Below, piece after piece: positions 47,111 through 58,316 of a stretch of DNA of 64,000 bases (position 1 is the stretch's first letter; every line of letters begins with the position of its first letter). The notes under the pieces were generated by a model, which made no database searches, had not been told where the DNA came from, and worked only from the letters and a program-made list of their open reading frames with translations. Both the position numbers and the translations under genes were made by a program. The stretch comes from Drosophila persimilis (Eukaryota; Arthropoda; Insecta; Diptera; Drosophilidae): contig NW_020825309.1 of NCBI RefSeq assembly GCF_003286085.1, positions 1 to 64,000 of the forward strand. The letters are read 5' to 3'.

Positions 47111-49444
47111 ATGGCAGCACCTGAGCCTACCAATGTCGCGAACGCAGCAATGCCGAGTGATGTAGATTTCTACAAGCACAAGGCCGAGTCCGTCGCGCGC
47201 CAACTAAAGGCCATGGATCGCTTTCTCACCAAGGAAGAGCTCGCCGAGTTAGATGAGGCAGAACTTCAAGCTCGCTTAGAACAAATCGAGCGAATGAATG
47301 CCGATTTCGATGCCGCTCAAACGAGCCTTGAAAGGCTGGATTTCCTGCAGTTAGCCCATGATGCCCGGCTGGACTTTTCGAATGTTTATGTCAAGGTTAG
47401 GTCCAGGCTGTCGCGGGAGTTGATGGCTGCTCGCACGGTAAATGTTGCCAATTCAACAGCTCGGCATACTCTCGAGGGAAATTCGTCGTTGTTCGCCTAT
47501 AATAGTATAGGCCGTTCTCGAATGCCCGAGTTGCAGCTTCCGCGATTCAGTGGGAACTACATGGATTGGCCAGAATTCCACTCGATGTTCTCGACAATGG
47601 TGCACAAAGACCATCGTATCCCAATCATCGAAAAATTCCAATATCTTCGTGGATGTCTAGATGGTGCTGCGCTGGATACGATTCGTTCCTTGGAACTTTC
47701 TGAGGAGAATTACGACAAGGCGTTGAATTTGCTAATGTTGCGATTCGATAATAAACTGCTACATTTTCAGGCACACGTCAAGGCTATTTTCGGGCTGCAA
47801 GGGGTGGAGAAGGGCTCAGCTATCGGCTTGCGCGCGCTCAGCGACAAAATCAATTCGCACTTGCGTGCACTTCAGACCTTGGCGACCCCGCAGGAGATTT
47901 CGGATGGGTTGCTGATCTTCATCATAGGCACGAAACTGGACCACAAAACAAAGGAGAAATGGGAAGAGAACTTGCCGACGTCAGGATTGCCTCGGTGGTC
48001 AAGCATGGCCTCGTTTTTGGAAGCGAGATGTCGGATGCTGGAGAATTTGGGATCAGCCATGGCAACAAGTCCTAGTCAACAGGTGGGAGAAGACAAACCT
48101 GTCACCCTTATCACCTCCAGTAACGACCATCCTAACCCCATATGTAACCATTGCAATTCCTCCGAGCATTACATATCTAGATGTCAGGCATTCCTGAATC
48201 TCTCTGCGTTTGAAAGGTACAAAGAAGCAAAGAAGAGCCGCTTGTGTTTGAATTGCCTCAACAAAGGCCATGAATTGCAGAGGTGCAGGTCAGGACTTTG
48301 CAGGCACTGCCAGGCCAAACATCACACGCTACTCCACATTCCATCGGGAACTGGTGCTTCATCTTTCTCTTCACCGGCCGAGGAATCGATTCAGCAAGAG
48401 GCCGCGACTGTGCTTCTAGCAAGCGGGTGTTCTAGCCCTCCCCCCTCGATCCAGAAATCTCAGCCTAGCCAGATAGTGTTGCTACCTACTGCCCTCGTCC
48501 ATGTAACAGATCGTTATGGAGCACTTATCCCATGTCGTGCCATTTTGGATTCTGCATCACAGGCAAACTTCGTAACATCTAGACTTGCTGATCAGTTGCA
48601 GTTGGATCATCGCTCGTCTTATGTTCACATCTCTGGAATCGGAGATTCCATTCTACCTTCGAGCAAGTCTGTACATATAGTTGTACAATCCCAGGACGCA
48701 AGCTATCGAGCTTCCTTCGCTGCAATTGTCACCAACTCAATTACGGAAATGCAGCCTAACTTCGGCCTAGACGCAAAGGATTGGCCCATGCCGAATAATC
48801 TAAAACTAGCTGATCCTAATTTCTCCAAGCCCCAACGTATCGATCTGTTGATAGGTGGTGGTTTGTTCTTCGATTTAATGTGCGTCGGACAGATTCGACT
48901 ATCAGACCAATTGCCAACATTGCAGGAGACAAAACTTGGTTGGATAGTGTCAGGAAGCATTGATAGCTCGGAGAAAAAGCGTGCAGTTTTAGCCGCTTTT
49001 GAAAATTCCTCCTCCATCTCTAATGACGATTTTCGGGCCACAACGCTGGAGTACCAAAACTTAGAGCAGCAATGCAGGAAGCAGCTGCTCGAGTGGCAGG
49101 TGCAAGTGGAAAAACTGCGATCGGAGAATCAGGAACTGCAGCGCGAACTTTTCAATATATTAAAAACCTACATATCCACGCTAAATGAAATTCAACTTTC
49201 AACAATTTCTACATTGCCAAATTTCCTGCCATTCTATGCAATTACAGAGGTTCCCGATGATCAAGACGTAATCACGACAAGCCGCCTTCGTAAAGAAGCG
49301 CCGATTGCTGCGTTCGACGAGCATCCCAGCGTAGCCGCCAGCTGCGCCCAAGCAAGCATCTTCAAGAGGGCCGTTGGAAAAATAGCGGTTCTGCCCCTTC
49401 AGGATGGATCTGTTGAAAGCCTTTGCCTTCCAACGGGGGGGTGA
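47111..49444 (+). CDS. gag: BEL2 Gag-protease protein lacking RT/integrase, with coiled-coil-like insert
   Basis: 777 codons, starting at the ATG that follows AAACCTCAAC, 362 bp after the LTR. The BEL Gag/DUF1759 region begins near residue 138 (MPELQLPRFSGNY) and is clearly homologous to BEL1. CCHC knuckles start at residues 345 and 379. The protease motif is LDSASQ with Asp480 (Ala where BEL1 has Gly), ending in the TKLGWIVSG strand near 630. Here BEL1 continues into RT. BEL2 instead has about 100 residues: a heptad-like charged helix at about 646-690 (LEQQCRKQLLEWQVQVEKL), then a stretch of unknown kind. The last about 25 residues (RAVGKIAVLPLQDG) match the C-terminal tail of BEL polyproteins. 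The stop is in the polypurine tract. The frame is fully open, so the deletion product may be a working Gag; whether the insert is host-derived is unknown. Confidence 0.9.
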   Translation: MAAPEPTNVANAAMPSDVDFYKHKAESVARQLKAMDRFLTKEELAELDEAELQARLEQIERMNADFDAAQTSLERLDFLQLAHDARLDFSNVYVKVRSRLSRELMAARTVNVANSTARHTLEGNSSLFAYNSIGRSRMPELQLPRFSGNYMDWPEFHSMFSTMVHKDHRIPIIEKFQYLRGCLDGAALDTIRSLELSEENYDKALNLLMLRFDNKLLHFQAHVKAIFGLQGVEKGSAIGLRALSDKINSHLRALQTLATPQEISDGLLIFIIGTKLDHKTKEKWEENLPTSGLPRWSSMASFLEARCRMLENLGSAMATSPSQQVGEDKPVTLITSSNDHPNPICNHCNSSEHYISRCQAFLNLSAFERYKEAKKSRLCLNCLNKGHELQRCRSGLCRHCQAKHHTLLHIPSGTGASSFSSPAEESIQQEAATVLLASGCSSPPPSIQKSQPSQIVLLPTALVHVTDRYGALIPCRAILDSASQANFVTSRLADQLQLDHRSSYVHISGIGDSILPSSKSVHIVVQSQDASYRASFAAIVTNSITEMQPNFGLDAKDWPMPNNLKLADPNFSKPQRIDLLIGGGLFFDLMCVGQIRLSDQLPTLQETKLGWIVSGSIDSSEKKRAVLAAFENSSSISNDDFRATTLEYQNLEQQCRKQLLEWQVQVEKLRSENQELQRELFNILKTYISTLNEIQLSTISTLPNFLPFYAITEVPDDQDVITTSRLRKEAPIAAFDEHPSVAASCAQASIFKRAVGKIAVLPLQDGSVESLCLPTGG

Positions 49445-49445
49445 A

Positions 49446-49816
49446 TGTTCGGAGCAGAACCCAGCCGATTAGCTGCTTACCAAATAGCACCTAATTCTTG
49501 GCCCTCAGCCGCTTATTTTGTTTGTTACTTATGTCTATGTCACTCATTTGTTTGTTAAAGCTTTGCGCTTGCTTGCCCTGCTAAACGCTCTCTGCCAGCT
49601 CGCTCTTCGCTATCTCCGCTTTGCGTCTGCCTACCGACGTCGGCCGAGCGAAGCTGCGCTTAGCGATCGGAGCGGCAATGTAAAGAGCAGGCAAGCCACA
49701 CTTGCAATTTGGATGTCACGCATTAAAGAGCATATCGCAATTTTATTTCTGCGCCGAGTTTTATTTAATTGAAATAATTAGTCGGCCGATTGGGGATAAA
49801 AACCATTATCTCCACA
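49446..49816 (+). repeat. BEL2 copy 1, 3' LTR (371 bp)
   Basis: Preceded by the purine run CGGGGGGGTGAA, followed by the second ATATT. Confidence 0.92.
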
Positions 49817-50823
49817 ATATTCTTGATCAGCATCAATAGCCGAGTCGATTGAGCCCTGTCTGTCTGTCCGTCCGTCCGTCTGTCCGTCTGTCCGTCCCCT
49901 TCAGCGCCTAATGCTCAAAGACTATAAGAGCTAGAGCAACGATGTTTTGGATCCAGACTTCTGTGATATGTCACTGCTCCAAAAATATTTCAAAACTTTG
50001 CCCCGCCCACTTCCGCCCCCACAAAGGGCGAAAATCTGTGGCATCCACAATTTCGACGATACGAGAAAACTAAAAACGCAGAATCGTAGAAGATGACTAT
50101 ATCTTCTAGAGTGCCAAATCTGAACCAGATCGTATAATTATTACAGCCAGAATCACAAAAACAATTTCACTCTTTCTCGCTCTGTCTCACTCTAACACAC
50201 AGGTTTCATGGTCGGTTTTGCCAATTGCAAAATATGAGTTCAAGGATCTCAGAACCTATAAAAGCCAGAGCAACCAAATTTGGTATCCACACTCCTGTGA
50301 TATCGGACCTTGACCGTTTCCTGTCCAAATTTCGCCACACCCCCTTCCGCCCCCGCAAAGGACGAAAATCTGAGGCAACCACAAATCTCAGAGACTATTA
50401 AGGCTAGAGTAACCAAATTTGGTGCACACACTCCTTTAAGATGTCACTATAAAACGTATATCTCAGAATTTCGCCCCACCCCCATCCGCCCCCACAAAGG
50501 ACGAAAATCTGTTGCATCCACAATATTGCAGATTTGAGAAAACTAAAAACGCAGAATCATAGATAATGACCATATCTATTAGATTGCTGAATCTGGATCA
50601 GATCAGATCATTTTTATAGCCAAAAGGAACAAATCAATTTGCAGTGGCTACGCAGCGCCCGACGTCACGCTCAGACTGATTTTCTGTCTCTCTCGCACGC
50701 ACTCTTTGTCGTGTCGTTAAATATTAGCGGCGTCTGCCGGAGGAGAGCCATACTGACTTAGTATCGGGTATAACCGTAGAGTTGCGGTGTCCGCAGCAAC
50801 TCACAACGTTCCCCCTCGTTTTT

Positions 50824-51619
50824 GTTTTGTTTTCGTTTCTCTTCTGCCCCTCTGAGCAGCTAGCATTGAGTTGAGCGTTTGAGTTGTGGCGCAGTTTAAT
50901 TTTTATTAACTTATTTATTTCACGTCTTTCTTTTCTCTTGTCGATCGTCCCAAATCATACCCCCGACTTATCGCAGTATAATATCGTATAAAACTTATCG
51001 CATAAAACTTATCGCAGTATAATGTCGGCATCGGTTAGGGTTAGTATCGGCACTAACTATACAGTATACTGTATGGTACTGTACAGTATACTGTATGGTT
51101 AGTGGTATCGGTAAGGGCTAGAATGGGGTTGGTTAGGGTTAATATCGGTAAGGGCTAGAATGGGGTTGGTTAGGGTTAATATGTGTTGCCATACAGCTCG
51201 GCCATCCTGACAAATGGATCGCCCTCGATCCTTACATTTGCTTACTTTTCTAAAATTATAAAATACAGATTAGTAGGAGATAGTTCTACACTGATCACGC
51301 CAATTAACATATTTCAGAAGTCGACAGGCTTCTATTACACCGTCATACGGAACCTGAGATACTTGACAATTATCAATGTCAGTTATAACATATCGTTAAT
51401 TTGGTAAATTTTTTTTTGAAATGTATTGTGATGGACCTATTTCAGGCTGAGGTAAGCTCAGTCACGTCCAGGGGTCAATCCACAAGAAATTTGTAGAAAT
51501 GGATGGAACTTCAAGGGGGACTTCGGGGGCGGCCTATCGTAGAGTAGATGGATCGGGCCTGGGGCGGGCGTTGCTCGGTGCCTCGGCTGATTGGGGTGAA
51601 CTTCAATCGGGTGTTTTTT
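50824..51619. repeat. Spacer repeat S, copy 7 (796 bp)
   Basis: Right-hand subfamily. Occurs between unit 17 and unit 18, 6,697 bp before copy 8. Confidence 0.85.
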
Positions 51620-52729
51620 TATACCCGATACTCAAAATGAGTATTGGGGTATATTAGATTTGTGGTAAAAGTGGATGTGTGTAACGTCCAGAAGGAATCG
51701 TTTCCGACCCCATAAAGTATGTATATATATTCTTGATCAGCATCAATAGACGAGTCGATTGAGCCCTGTCTGTCTGTCTGTCTGTCCGTCCGTCCGTCTG
51801 TTCGTCCCCTTCAGCGCCTAGTGCTGAAAGACTATAAGAGCTAGAGCAACGATGTTTTGGATCCAGACTTCTGTGATATGTCACTGCTACAAAAATATTT
51901 CAAAACTTCGCCCCGCCCACTTCCGCCCCCACAAAGGACTAAAATCTGTGGCATCCACATTTTGAAAGATACGAGAAAACCAAAAACGCAGAATCGTAGA
52001 GAATGACCATATCTATTAGACTACGGAATCTGAATTGGATCGTATTATTATTATAGCCAGCATCAAGAAAAAAATTGCATTTTTTCTCGCCCTGTCTCTC
52101 TCTAACACACACGTAGCATATGCGGCTTTGCTTAGAGTATAACATTAGCGCCTAGATCTCAGAGACTATAAAAGCTAGTGCAACCAAATTTGGTATCCAC
52201 ACTCCTAATATATCGGACCGAGACGAGTTTGTTTCAAAATTTCGCCACACCCCCTTCCGCCCCCGCAAAGGATGCAAATCTGGGGATATTCACAAATCTC
52301 AGAGACTATTAAAGCTAGAGTAACCAAATTTAGTATCCGCACTTCTGTTAGATCTCACTATAAAACCTTTATCTCAAAATTTCGCCCCACCCCCTTCCGC
52401 CCACACAAAGGACGAAAATCTGTTGCATCCACAATATTGCAGATTTGAGAAAACTAAAAACGCAGAATCATAGATAATGACCATATCTATTAGATTGCTG
52501 AATCTGGATCAGATCAGATCATTTTTATAGCCAAAAGGAACAAATCAATTTGCAGTGGCTACGCAGCGCCCGACGTCACGCTCAGACTGATTTTCTGTCT
52601 CTCTCGCACGCACTCTTTGTCGTGTCGTTTAATATTAGCGGCGCTGCCGGAGGAGAGCCATACTGACTTAGTATCGGGTATAACTGTAGAGTTGCGGTGT
52701 CCGCAGCAACTCACAACGTTCCCCCTCGT
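51620..52729 (+). mobile_element. DINE unit 18, chimeric junction unit
   Basis: Its left flank is S, as for the poly-G-truncated units, but its right end keeps the full 3' terminus and joins the G tail exactly as units 16 and 20 do. The first part is of the first sequence type. It is best read as a crossover product that removed the poly-G and most of G. Confidence 0.88.
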
Positions 52730-52966
52730 TTTTATCTTCATTTCATACTTATGTTCAATGGCTGGTATGTTAGGCAGGTCTAAATAATTTAGTTCAATTA
52801 ATGTTCGGATTTCACTACGCGAGTTTTCACTAAGTTTGTAATCAATATTGTAATGCTCAATGTCAATTTGTTCTATATTGTAAATATTCTGAATATCGGA
52901 AGTTTGCTCAATTATATCTAGAAGCGCATTGCTTATCGGAAGTTCACTGTTATTCGGGTTGTTTTT
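52730..52966 (-). pseudogene. Ty3/gypsy fragment tail (G copy E)
   Basis: Only the terminal about 237 bp of G (TTTATCTTCATTTC to GGGTTGTTTTT). Same bases as the tails at 46,033 and 62,146, including TATGTTAGGC where copies A and B have TATGTTGGGC. Confidence 0.85.
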
Positions 52967-53074
52967 TATACCCGATACTCAAAATGAGTATTGGGGTATA
53001 TTAGATTTGTGGTAAAAGTGGATGTGTGTAACGTCCAGAAGGAATCGTTTCCGACCCTATAAAGTATATATATT

Positions 53075-56000
53075 TGTTCGGAGCAGAACCCAGCCGATTA
53101 GCTGCTTACCAAATAGCACCTAATTCTTGGCCCTCAGCCGCTTATTTTGTTTGTTACTCATGTCTATGTCACTCATTTGTTTGTTAAAGCTTTGCGCTTG
53201 CTTGCCCTGCTAAACGCTCTCTGCCAGCTCGCTCTTCGCTATCTCCGCTTTGCGTCTGCCTACCGACGTCGGCCGAGCGAAGCTGCGCTTAGCGATCGGA
53301 GCGGCAATGTAAAGAGCAGGCAAGCCACACTTGCAATTTGGATGTCACGCATTAAAGAGCATATCGCAATTTTATTTCTGCGCCGAGTTTTATTTAATTG
53401 AAATAATTAGTCGGCCGATTGGGGATAAAAACCATTATCTCCACATAAAATTTGGTGACCCCGACGTGATCTCTGAGTTGCAGTGTCAATTAATTATCAT
53501 TCGCGATCGACATTCGTTAGCCTTAACAAATTTTCGGCGGTTAAGCACAATTCGGTGCTAAAACATACTTACATACACCTACATACACGCATTGCTGGCT
53601 ATTAATTTCTCTGTCGCGACAATTCGGTCAGTGCAGTGCAGCGAACTCACTAATACACACAAGCTGAGTACAAAGCGGAATCGGACAGCTCGCACAGCCG
53701 CACAGCTAAAGGCATTAGCTGTAATCCCTTTGCTTTCGGTTCGCACGTTTATACGTATACAGGGTGTCTTTTTCGGTCGTGCTGAGTGACTCTTTTAAAA
53801 CCTCAACATGGCAGCACCTGAGCCTACCAATGTCGCGAACGCAGCAATGCCGAGTGATGTAGATTTCTACAAGCACAAGGCCGAGTCCGTCGCGCGCCAA
53901 CTAAAGGCCATGGATCGCTTTCTCACCAAGGAAGAGCTCGCCGAGTTAGATGAGGCAGAACTTCAAGCTCGCTTAGAACAAATCGAGCGAATGAATGCCG
54001 ATTTCGATGCCGCTCAAACGAGCCTTGAAAGGCTGGATTTCCTGCAGTTAGCCCATGATGCCCGGCTGGACTTTTCGAATGTTTATGTCAAGGTTAGGTC
54101 CAGGCTGTCGCGGGAGTTGATGGCTGCTCGCACGGTAAATGTTGCCAATTCAACAGCTCGGCATACTCTCGAGGGAAATTCGTCGTTGTTCGCCTATAAT
54201 AGTATAGGCCGTTCTCGAATGCCCGAGTTGCAGCTTCCGCGATTCAGTGGGAACTACATGGATTGGCCAGAATTCCACTCGATGTTCTCGACAATGGTGC
54301 ACAAAGACCATCGTATCCCAATCATCGAAAAATTCCAATATCTTCGTGGATGTCTAGATGGTGCTGCGCTGGATACGATTCGTTCCTTGGAACTTTCTGA
54401 GGAGAATTACGACAAGGCGTTGAATTTGCTAATGTTGCGATTCGATAATAAACTGCTACATTTTCAGGCACACGTCAAGGCTATTTTCGGGCTGCAAGGG
54501 GTGGAGAAGGGCTCAGCTATCGGCTTGCGCGCGCTCAGCGACAAAATCAATTCGCACTTGCGTGCACTTCAGACCTTGGCGACCCCGCAGGAGATTTCGG
54601 ATGGGTTGCTGATCTTCATCATAGGCACGAAACTGGACCACAAAACAAAGGAGAAATGGGAAGAGAACTTGCCGACGTCAGGATTGCCTCGGTGGTCAAG
54701 CATGGCCTCGTTTTTGGAAGCGAGATGTCGGATGCTGGAGAATTTGGGATCAGCCATGGCAACAAGTCCTAGTCAACAGGTGGGAGAAGACAAACCTGTC
54801 ACCCTTATCACCTCCAGTAACGACCATCCTAACCCCATATGTAACCATTGCAATTCCTCCGAGCATTACATATCTAGATGTCAGGCATTCCTGAATCTCT
54901 CTGCGTTTGAAAGGTACAAAGAAGCAAAGAAGAGCCGCTTGTGTTTGAATTGCCTCAACAAAGGCCATGAATTGCAGAGGTGCAGGTCAGGACTTTGCAG
55001 GCACTGCCAGGCCAAACATCACACGCTACTCCACATTCCATCGGGAACTGGTGCTTCATCTTTCTCTTCACCGGCCGAGGAATCGATCCAGCAAGAGGCC
55101 GCGACTGTGCTTCTAGCAAGCGGGTGTTCTAGCCCTCCCCCCTCGATCCAGAAATCTCAGCCTAGCCAGATAGTGTTGCTACCTACTGCCCTCGTCCATG
55201 TAACAGATCGTTATGGAGCACTTATCCCATGTCGTGCCATTTTGGATTCTGCATCACAGGCAAACTTCGTAACATCTAGACTTGCTGATCAGTTGCAGTT
55301 GGATCATCGCTCGTCTTATGTTCACATCTCTGGAATCGGAGATTCCATTCTACCTTCGAGCAAGTCTGTACATATAGTTGTACAATCCCAGGACGCAAGC
55401 TATCGAGCTTCCTTCGCTGCAATTGTCACCAACTCAATTACGGAAATGCAGCCTAACTTCGGCCTAGACGCAAAGGATTGGCCCATGCCGAATAATCTAA
55501 AACTAGCTGATCCTAATTTCTCCAAGCCCCAACGTATCGATCTGTTGATAGGTGGTGGTTTGTTCTTCGATTTAATGTGCGTCGGACAGATTCGACTATC
55601 AGACCAATTGCCAACATTGCAGGAGACAAAACTTGGTTGGATAGTGTCAGGAAGCATTGATAGCTCGGAGAAAAAGCGTGCAGTTTTAGCCGCTTTTGAA
55701 AATTCCTCCTCCATCTCTAATGACGATTTTCGGGCCACAACGCTGGAGTACCAAAACTTAGAGCAGCAATGCAGGAAGCAGCTGCTCGAGTGGCAGGTGC
55801 AAGTGGAAAAACTGCGATCGGAGAATCAGGAACTGCAGCGCGAACTTTTCAATATATTAAAAACCTACATATCCACGCTAAATGAAATTCAACTTTCAAC
55901 AATTTCTACATTGCCAAATTTCCTGCCATTCTATGCAATTACAGAGGTTCCCGATGATCAAGACGTAATCACGACAAGCCGCCTTCGTAAAGAAGCGCCG

Positions 56001-56513
56001 ATTGCTGCGTTCGACGAGCATCCCAGCGTAGCCGCCAGCTGCGCCCAAGCAAGCATCTTCAAGAGGGCCGTTGGAAAAATAGCGGTTCTGCCCCTTCAGG
56101 ATGGATCTGTTGAAAGCCTTTGCCTTCCAACGGGGGGGTGAATGTTCGGAGCAGAACCCAGCCGATTAGCTGCTTACCAAATAGCACCTAATTCTTGGCC
56201 CTCAGCCGCTTATTTTGTTTGTTACTTATGTCTATGTCACTCATTTGTTTGTTAAAGCTTTGCGCTTGCTTGCCCTGCTAAACGCTCTCTGCCAGCTCGC
56301 TCTTCGCTATCTCCGCTTTGCGTCTGCCTACCGACGTCGGCCGAGCGAAGCTGCGCTTAGCGATCGGAGCGGCAATGTAAAGAGCAGGCAAGCCACACTT
56401 GCAATTTGGATGTCACGCATTAAAGAGCATATCGCAATTTTATTTCTGCGCCGAGTTTTATTTAATTGAAATAATTAGTCGGCCGATTGGGGATAAAAAC
56501 CATTATCTCCACA
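53075..56513 (+). mobile_element. BEL2 copy 2 (3,439 bp)
   Basis: Exactly 6,697 bp from copy 1. LTRs at 53,075-53,445 and 56,143-56,513. It repeats the same LTR difference (C in 5', T in 3'), so that mutation predates the duplication. Confidence 0.92.
53808..56141 (+). CDS. gag: BEL2 Gag-protease protein, copy 2
   Basis: Protein identical to copy 1 over 777 residues. The one base difference I found, C at 55,088 against T at 48,391, is a silent Ile codon change. All features described for copy 1 apply. The identity reflects recent segmental duplication rather than independent retrotransposition. Confidence 0.9.
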   Translation: MAAPEPTNVANAAMPSDVDFYKHKAESVARQLKAMDRFLTKEELAELDEAELQARLEQIERMNADFDAAQTSLERLDFLQLAHDARLDFSNVYVKVRSRLSRELMAARTVNVANSTARHTLEGNSSLFAYNSIGRSRMPELQLPRFSGNYMDWPEFHSMFSTMVHKDHRIPIIEKFQYLRGCLDGAALDTIRSLELSEENYDKALNLLMLRFDNKLLHFQAHVKAIFGLQGVEKGSAIGLRALSDKINSHLRALQTLATPQEISDGLLIFIIGTKLDHKTKEKWEENLPTSGLPRWSSMASFLEARCRMLENLGSAMATSPSQQVGEDKPVTLITSSNDHPNPICNHCNSSEHYISRCQAFLNLSAFERYKEAKKSRLCLNCLNKGHELQRCRSGLCRHCQAKHHTLLHIPSGTGASSFSSPAEESIQQEAATVLLASGCSSPPPSIQKSQPSQIVLLPTALVHVTDRYGALIPCRAILDSASQANFVTSRLADQLQLDHRSSYVHISGIGDSILPSSKSVHIVVQSQDASYRASFAAIVTNSITEMQPNFGLDAKDWPMPNNLKLADPNFSKPQRIDLLIGGGLFFDLMCVGQIRLSDQLPTLQETKLGWIVSGSIDSSEKKRAVLAAFENSSSISNDDFRATTLEYQNLEQQCRKQLLEWQVQVEKLRSENQELQRELFNILKTYISTLNEIQLSTISTLPNFLPFYAITEVPDDQDVITTSRLRKEAPIAAFDEHPSVAASCAQASIFKRAVGKIAVLPLQDGSVESLCLPTGG

Positions 56514-57520
56514 ATATTCTTGATCAGCATCAATAGCCGAGTCGATTGAGCCCTGTCTGTCTGTCCGTCCGTCCGTCTGTCCGTCTGTCCGTCCCCTTCA
56601 GCGCCTAATGCTCAAAGACTATAAGAGCTAGAGCAACGATGTTTTGGATCCAGACTTCTGTGATATGTCACTGCTCCAAAAATATTTCAAAACTTTGCCC
56701 CGCCCACTTCCGCCCCCACAAAGGGCGAAAATCTGTGGCATCCACAATTTCGACGATACGAGAAAACTAAAAACGCAGAATCGTAGAAGATGACTATATC
56801 TTCTAGAGTGCCAAATCTGAACCAGATCGTATAATTATTACAGCCAGAATCACAAAAACAATTTCACTCTTTCTCGCTCTGTCTCACTCTAACACACAGG
56901 TTTCATGGTCGGTTTTGCCAATTGCAAAATATGAGTTCAAGGATCTCAGAACCTATAAAAGCCAGAGCAACCAAATTTGGTATCCACACTCCTGTGATAT
57001 CGGACCTTGACCGTTTCCTGTCCAAATTTCGCCACACCCCCTTCCGCCCCCGCAAAGGACGAAAATCTGAGGCAACCACAAATCTCAGAGACTATTAAGG
57101 CTAGAGTAACCAAATTTGGTGCACACACTCCTTTAAGATGTCACTATAAAACGTATATCTCAGAATTTCGCCCCACCCCCATCCGCCCCCACAAAGGACG
57201 AAAATCTGTTGCATCCACAATATTGCAGATTTGAGAAAACTAAAAACGCAGAATCATAGATAATGACCATATCTATTAGATTGCTGAATCTGGATCAGAT
57301 CAGATCATTTTTATAGCCAAAAGGAACAAATCAATTTGCAGTGGCTACGCAGCGCCCGACGTCACGCTCAGACTGATTTTCTGTCTCTCTCGCACGCACT
57401 CTTTGTCGTGTCGTTAAATATTAGCGGCGTCTGCCGGAGGAGAGCCATACTGACTTAGTATCGGGTATAACCGTAGAGTTGCGGTGTCCGCAGCAACTCA
57501 CAACGTTCCCCCTCGTTTTT

Positions 57521-58316
57521 GTTTTGTTTTCGTTTCTCTTCTGCCCCTCTGAGCAGCTAGCATTGAGTTGAGCGTTTGAGTTGTGGCGCAGTTTAATTTT
57601 TATTAACTTATTTATTTCACGTCTTTCTTTTCTCTTGTCGATCGTCCCAAATCATACCCCCGACTTATCGCAGTATAATATCGTATAAAACTTATCGCAT
57701 AAAACTTATCGCAGTATAATGTCGGCATCGGTTAGGGTTAGTATCGGCACTAACTATACAGTATACTGTATGGTACTGTACAGTATACTGTATGGTTAGT
57801 GGTATCGGTAAGGGCTAGAATGGGGTTGGTTAGGGTTAATATCGGTAAGGGCTAGAATGGGGTTGGTTAGGGTTAATATGTGTTGCCATACAGCTCGGCC
57901 ATCCTGACAAATGGATCGCCCTCGATCCTTACATTTGCTTACTTTTCTAAAATTATAAAATACAGATTAGTAGGAGATAGTTCTACACTGATCACGCCAA
58001 TTAACATATTTCAGAAGTCGACAGGCTTCTATTACACCGTCATACGGAACCTGAGATACTTGACAATTATCAATGTCAGTTATAACATATCGTTAATTTG
58101 GTAAATTTTTTTTTGAAATGTATTGTGATGGACCTATTTCAGGCTGAGGTAAGCTCAGTCACGTCCAGGGGTCAATCCACAAGAAATTTGTAGAAATGGA
58201 TGGAACTTCAAGGGGGACTTCGGGGGCGGCCTATCGTAGAGTAGATGGATCGGGCCTGGGGCGGGCGTTGCTCGGTGCCTCGGCTGATTGGGGTGAACTT
58301 CAATCGGGTGTTTTTT
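57521..58316. repeat. Spacer repeat S, copy 8 (796 bp)
   Basis: Right-hand subfamily, duplicate of copy 7. Confidence 0.85.

Larger units (their letters stand above)
46378..49816 (+). mobile_element. BEL2 copy 1: non-autonomous BEL-type element (3,439 bp)
   Basis: LTRs of 371 bp (46,378-46,748 and 49,446-49,816), TGTTCGGAGC...CTCCACA. One difference is seen between them (C at 46,462, T at 49,530). The target duplication is ATATT. Primer site and polypurine tract match BEL1, the LTRs do not. The internal region encodes only Gag, protease and a short tail. It would need RT and integrase from another BEL element. Confidence 0.92.
46270..50823 (+). mobile_element. DINE unit 17, split by BEL2 copy 1
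   Basis: 46,270-46,377 and 49,822-50,823 together make one second-type DINE. BEL2 lies in the AGTATATATATTCTTGATC core and is flanked by ATATT on both sides. Confidence 0.9.
52967..57520 (+). mobile_element. DINE unit 19, split by BEL2 copy 2
   Basis: 52,967-53,074 plus 56,519-57,520. Same insertion point and ATATT duplication as unit 17, hence a duplicate of that locus. Confidence 0.9.
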
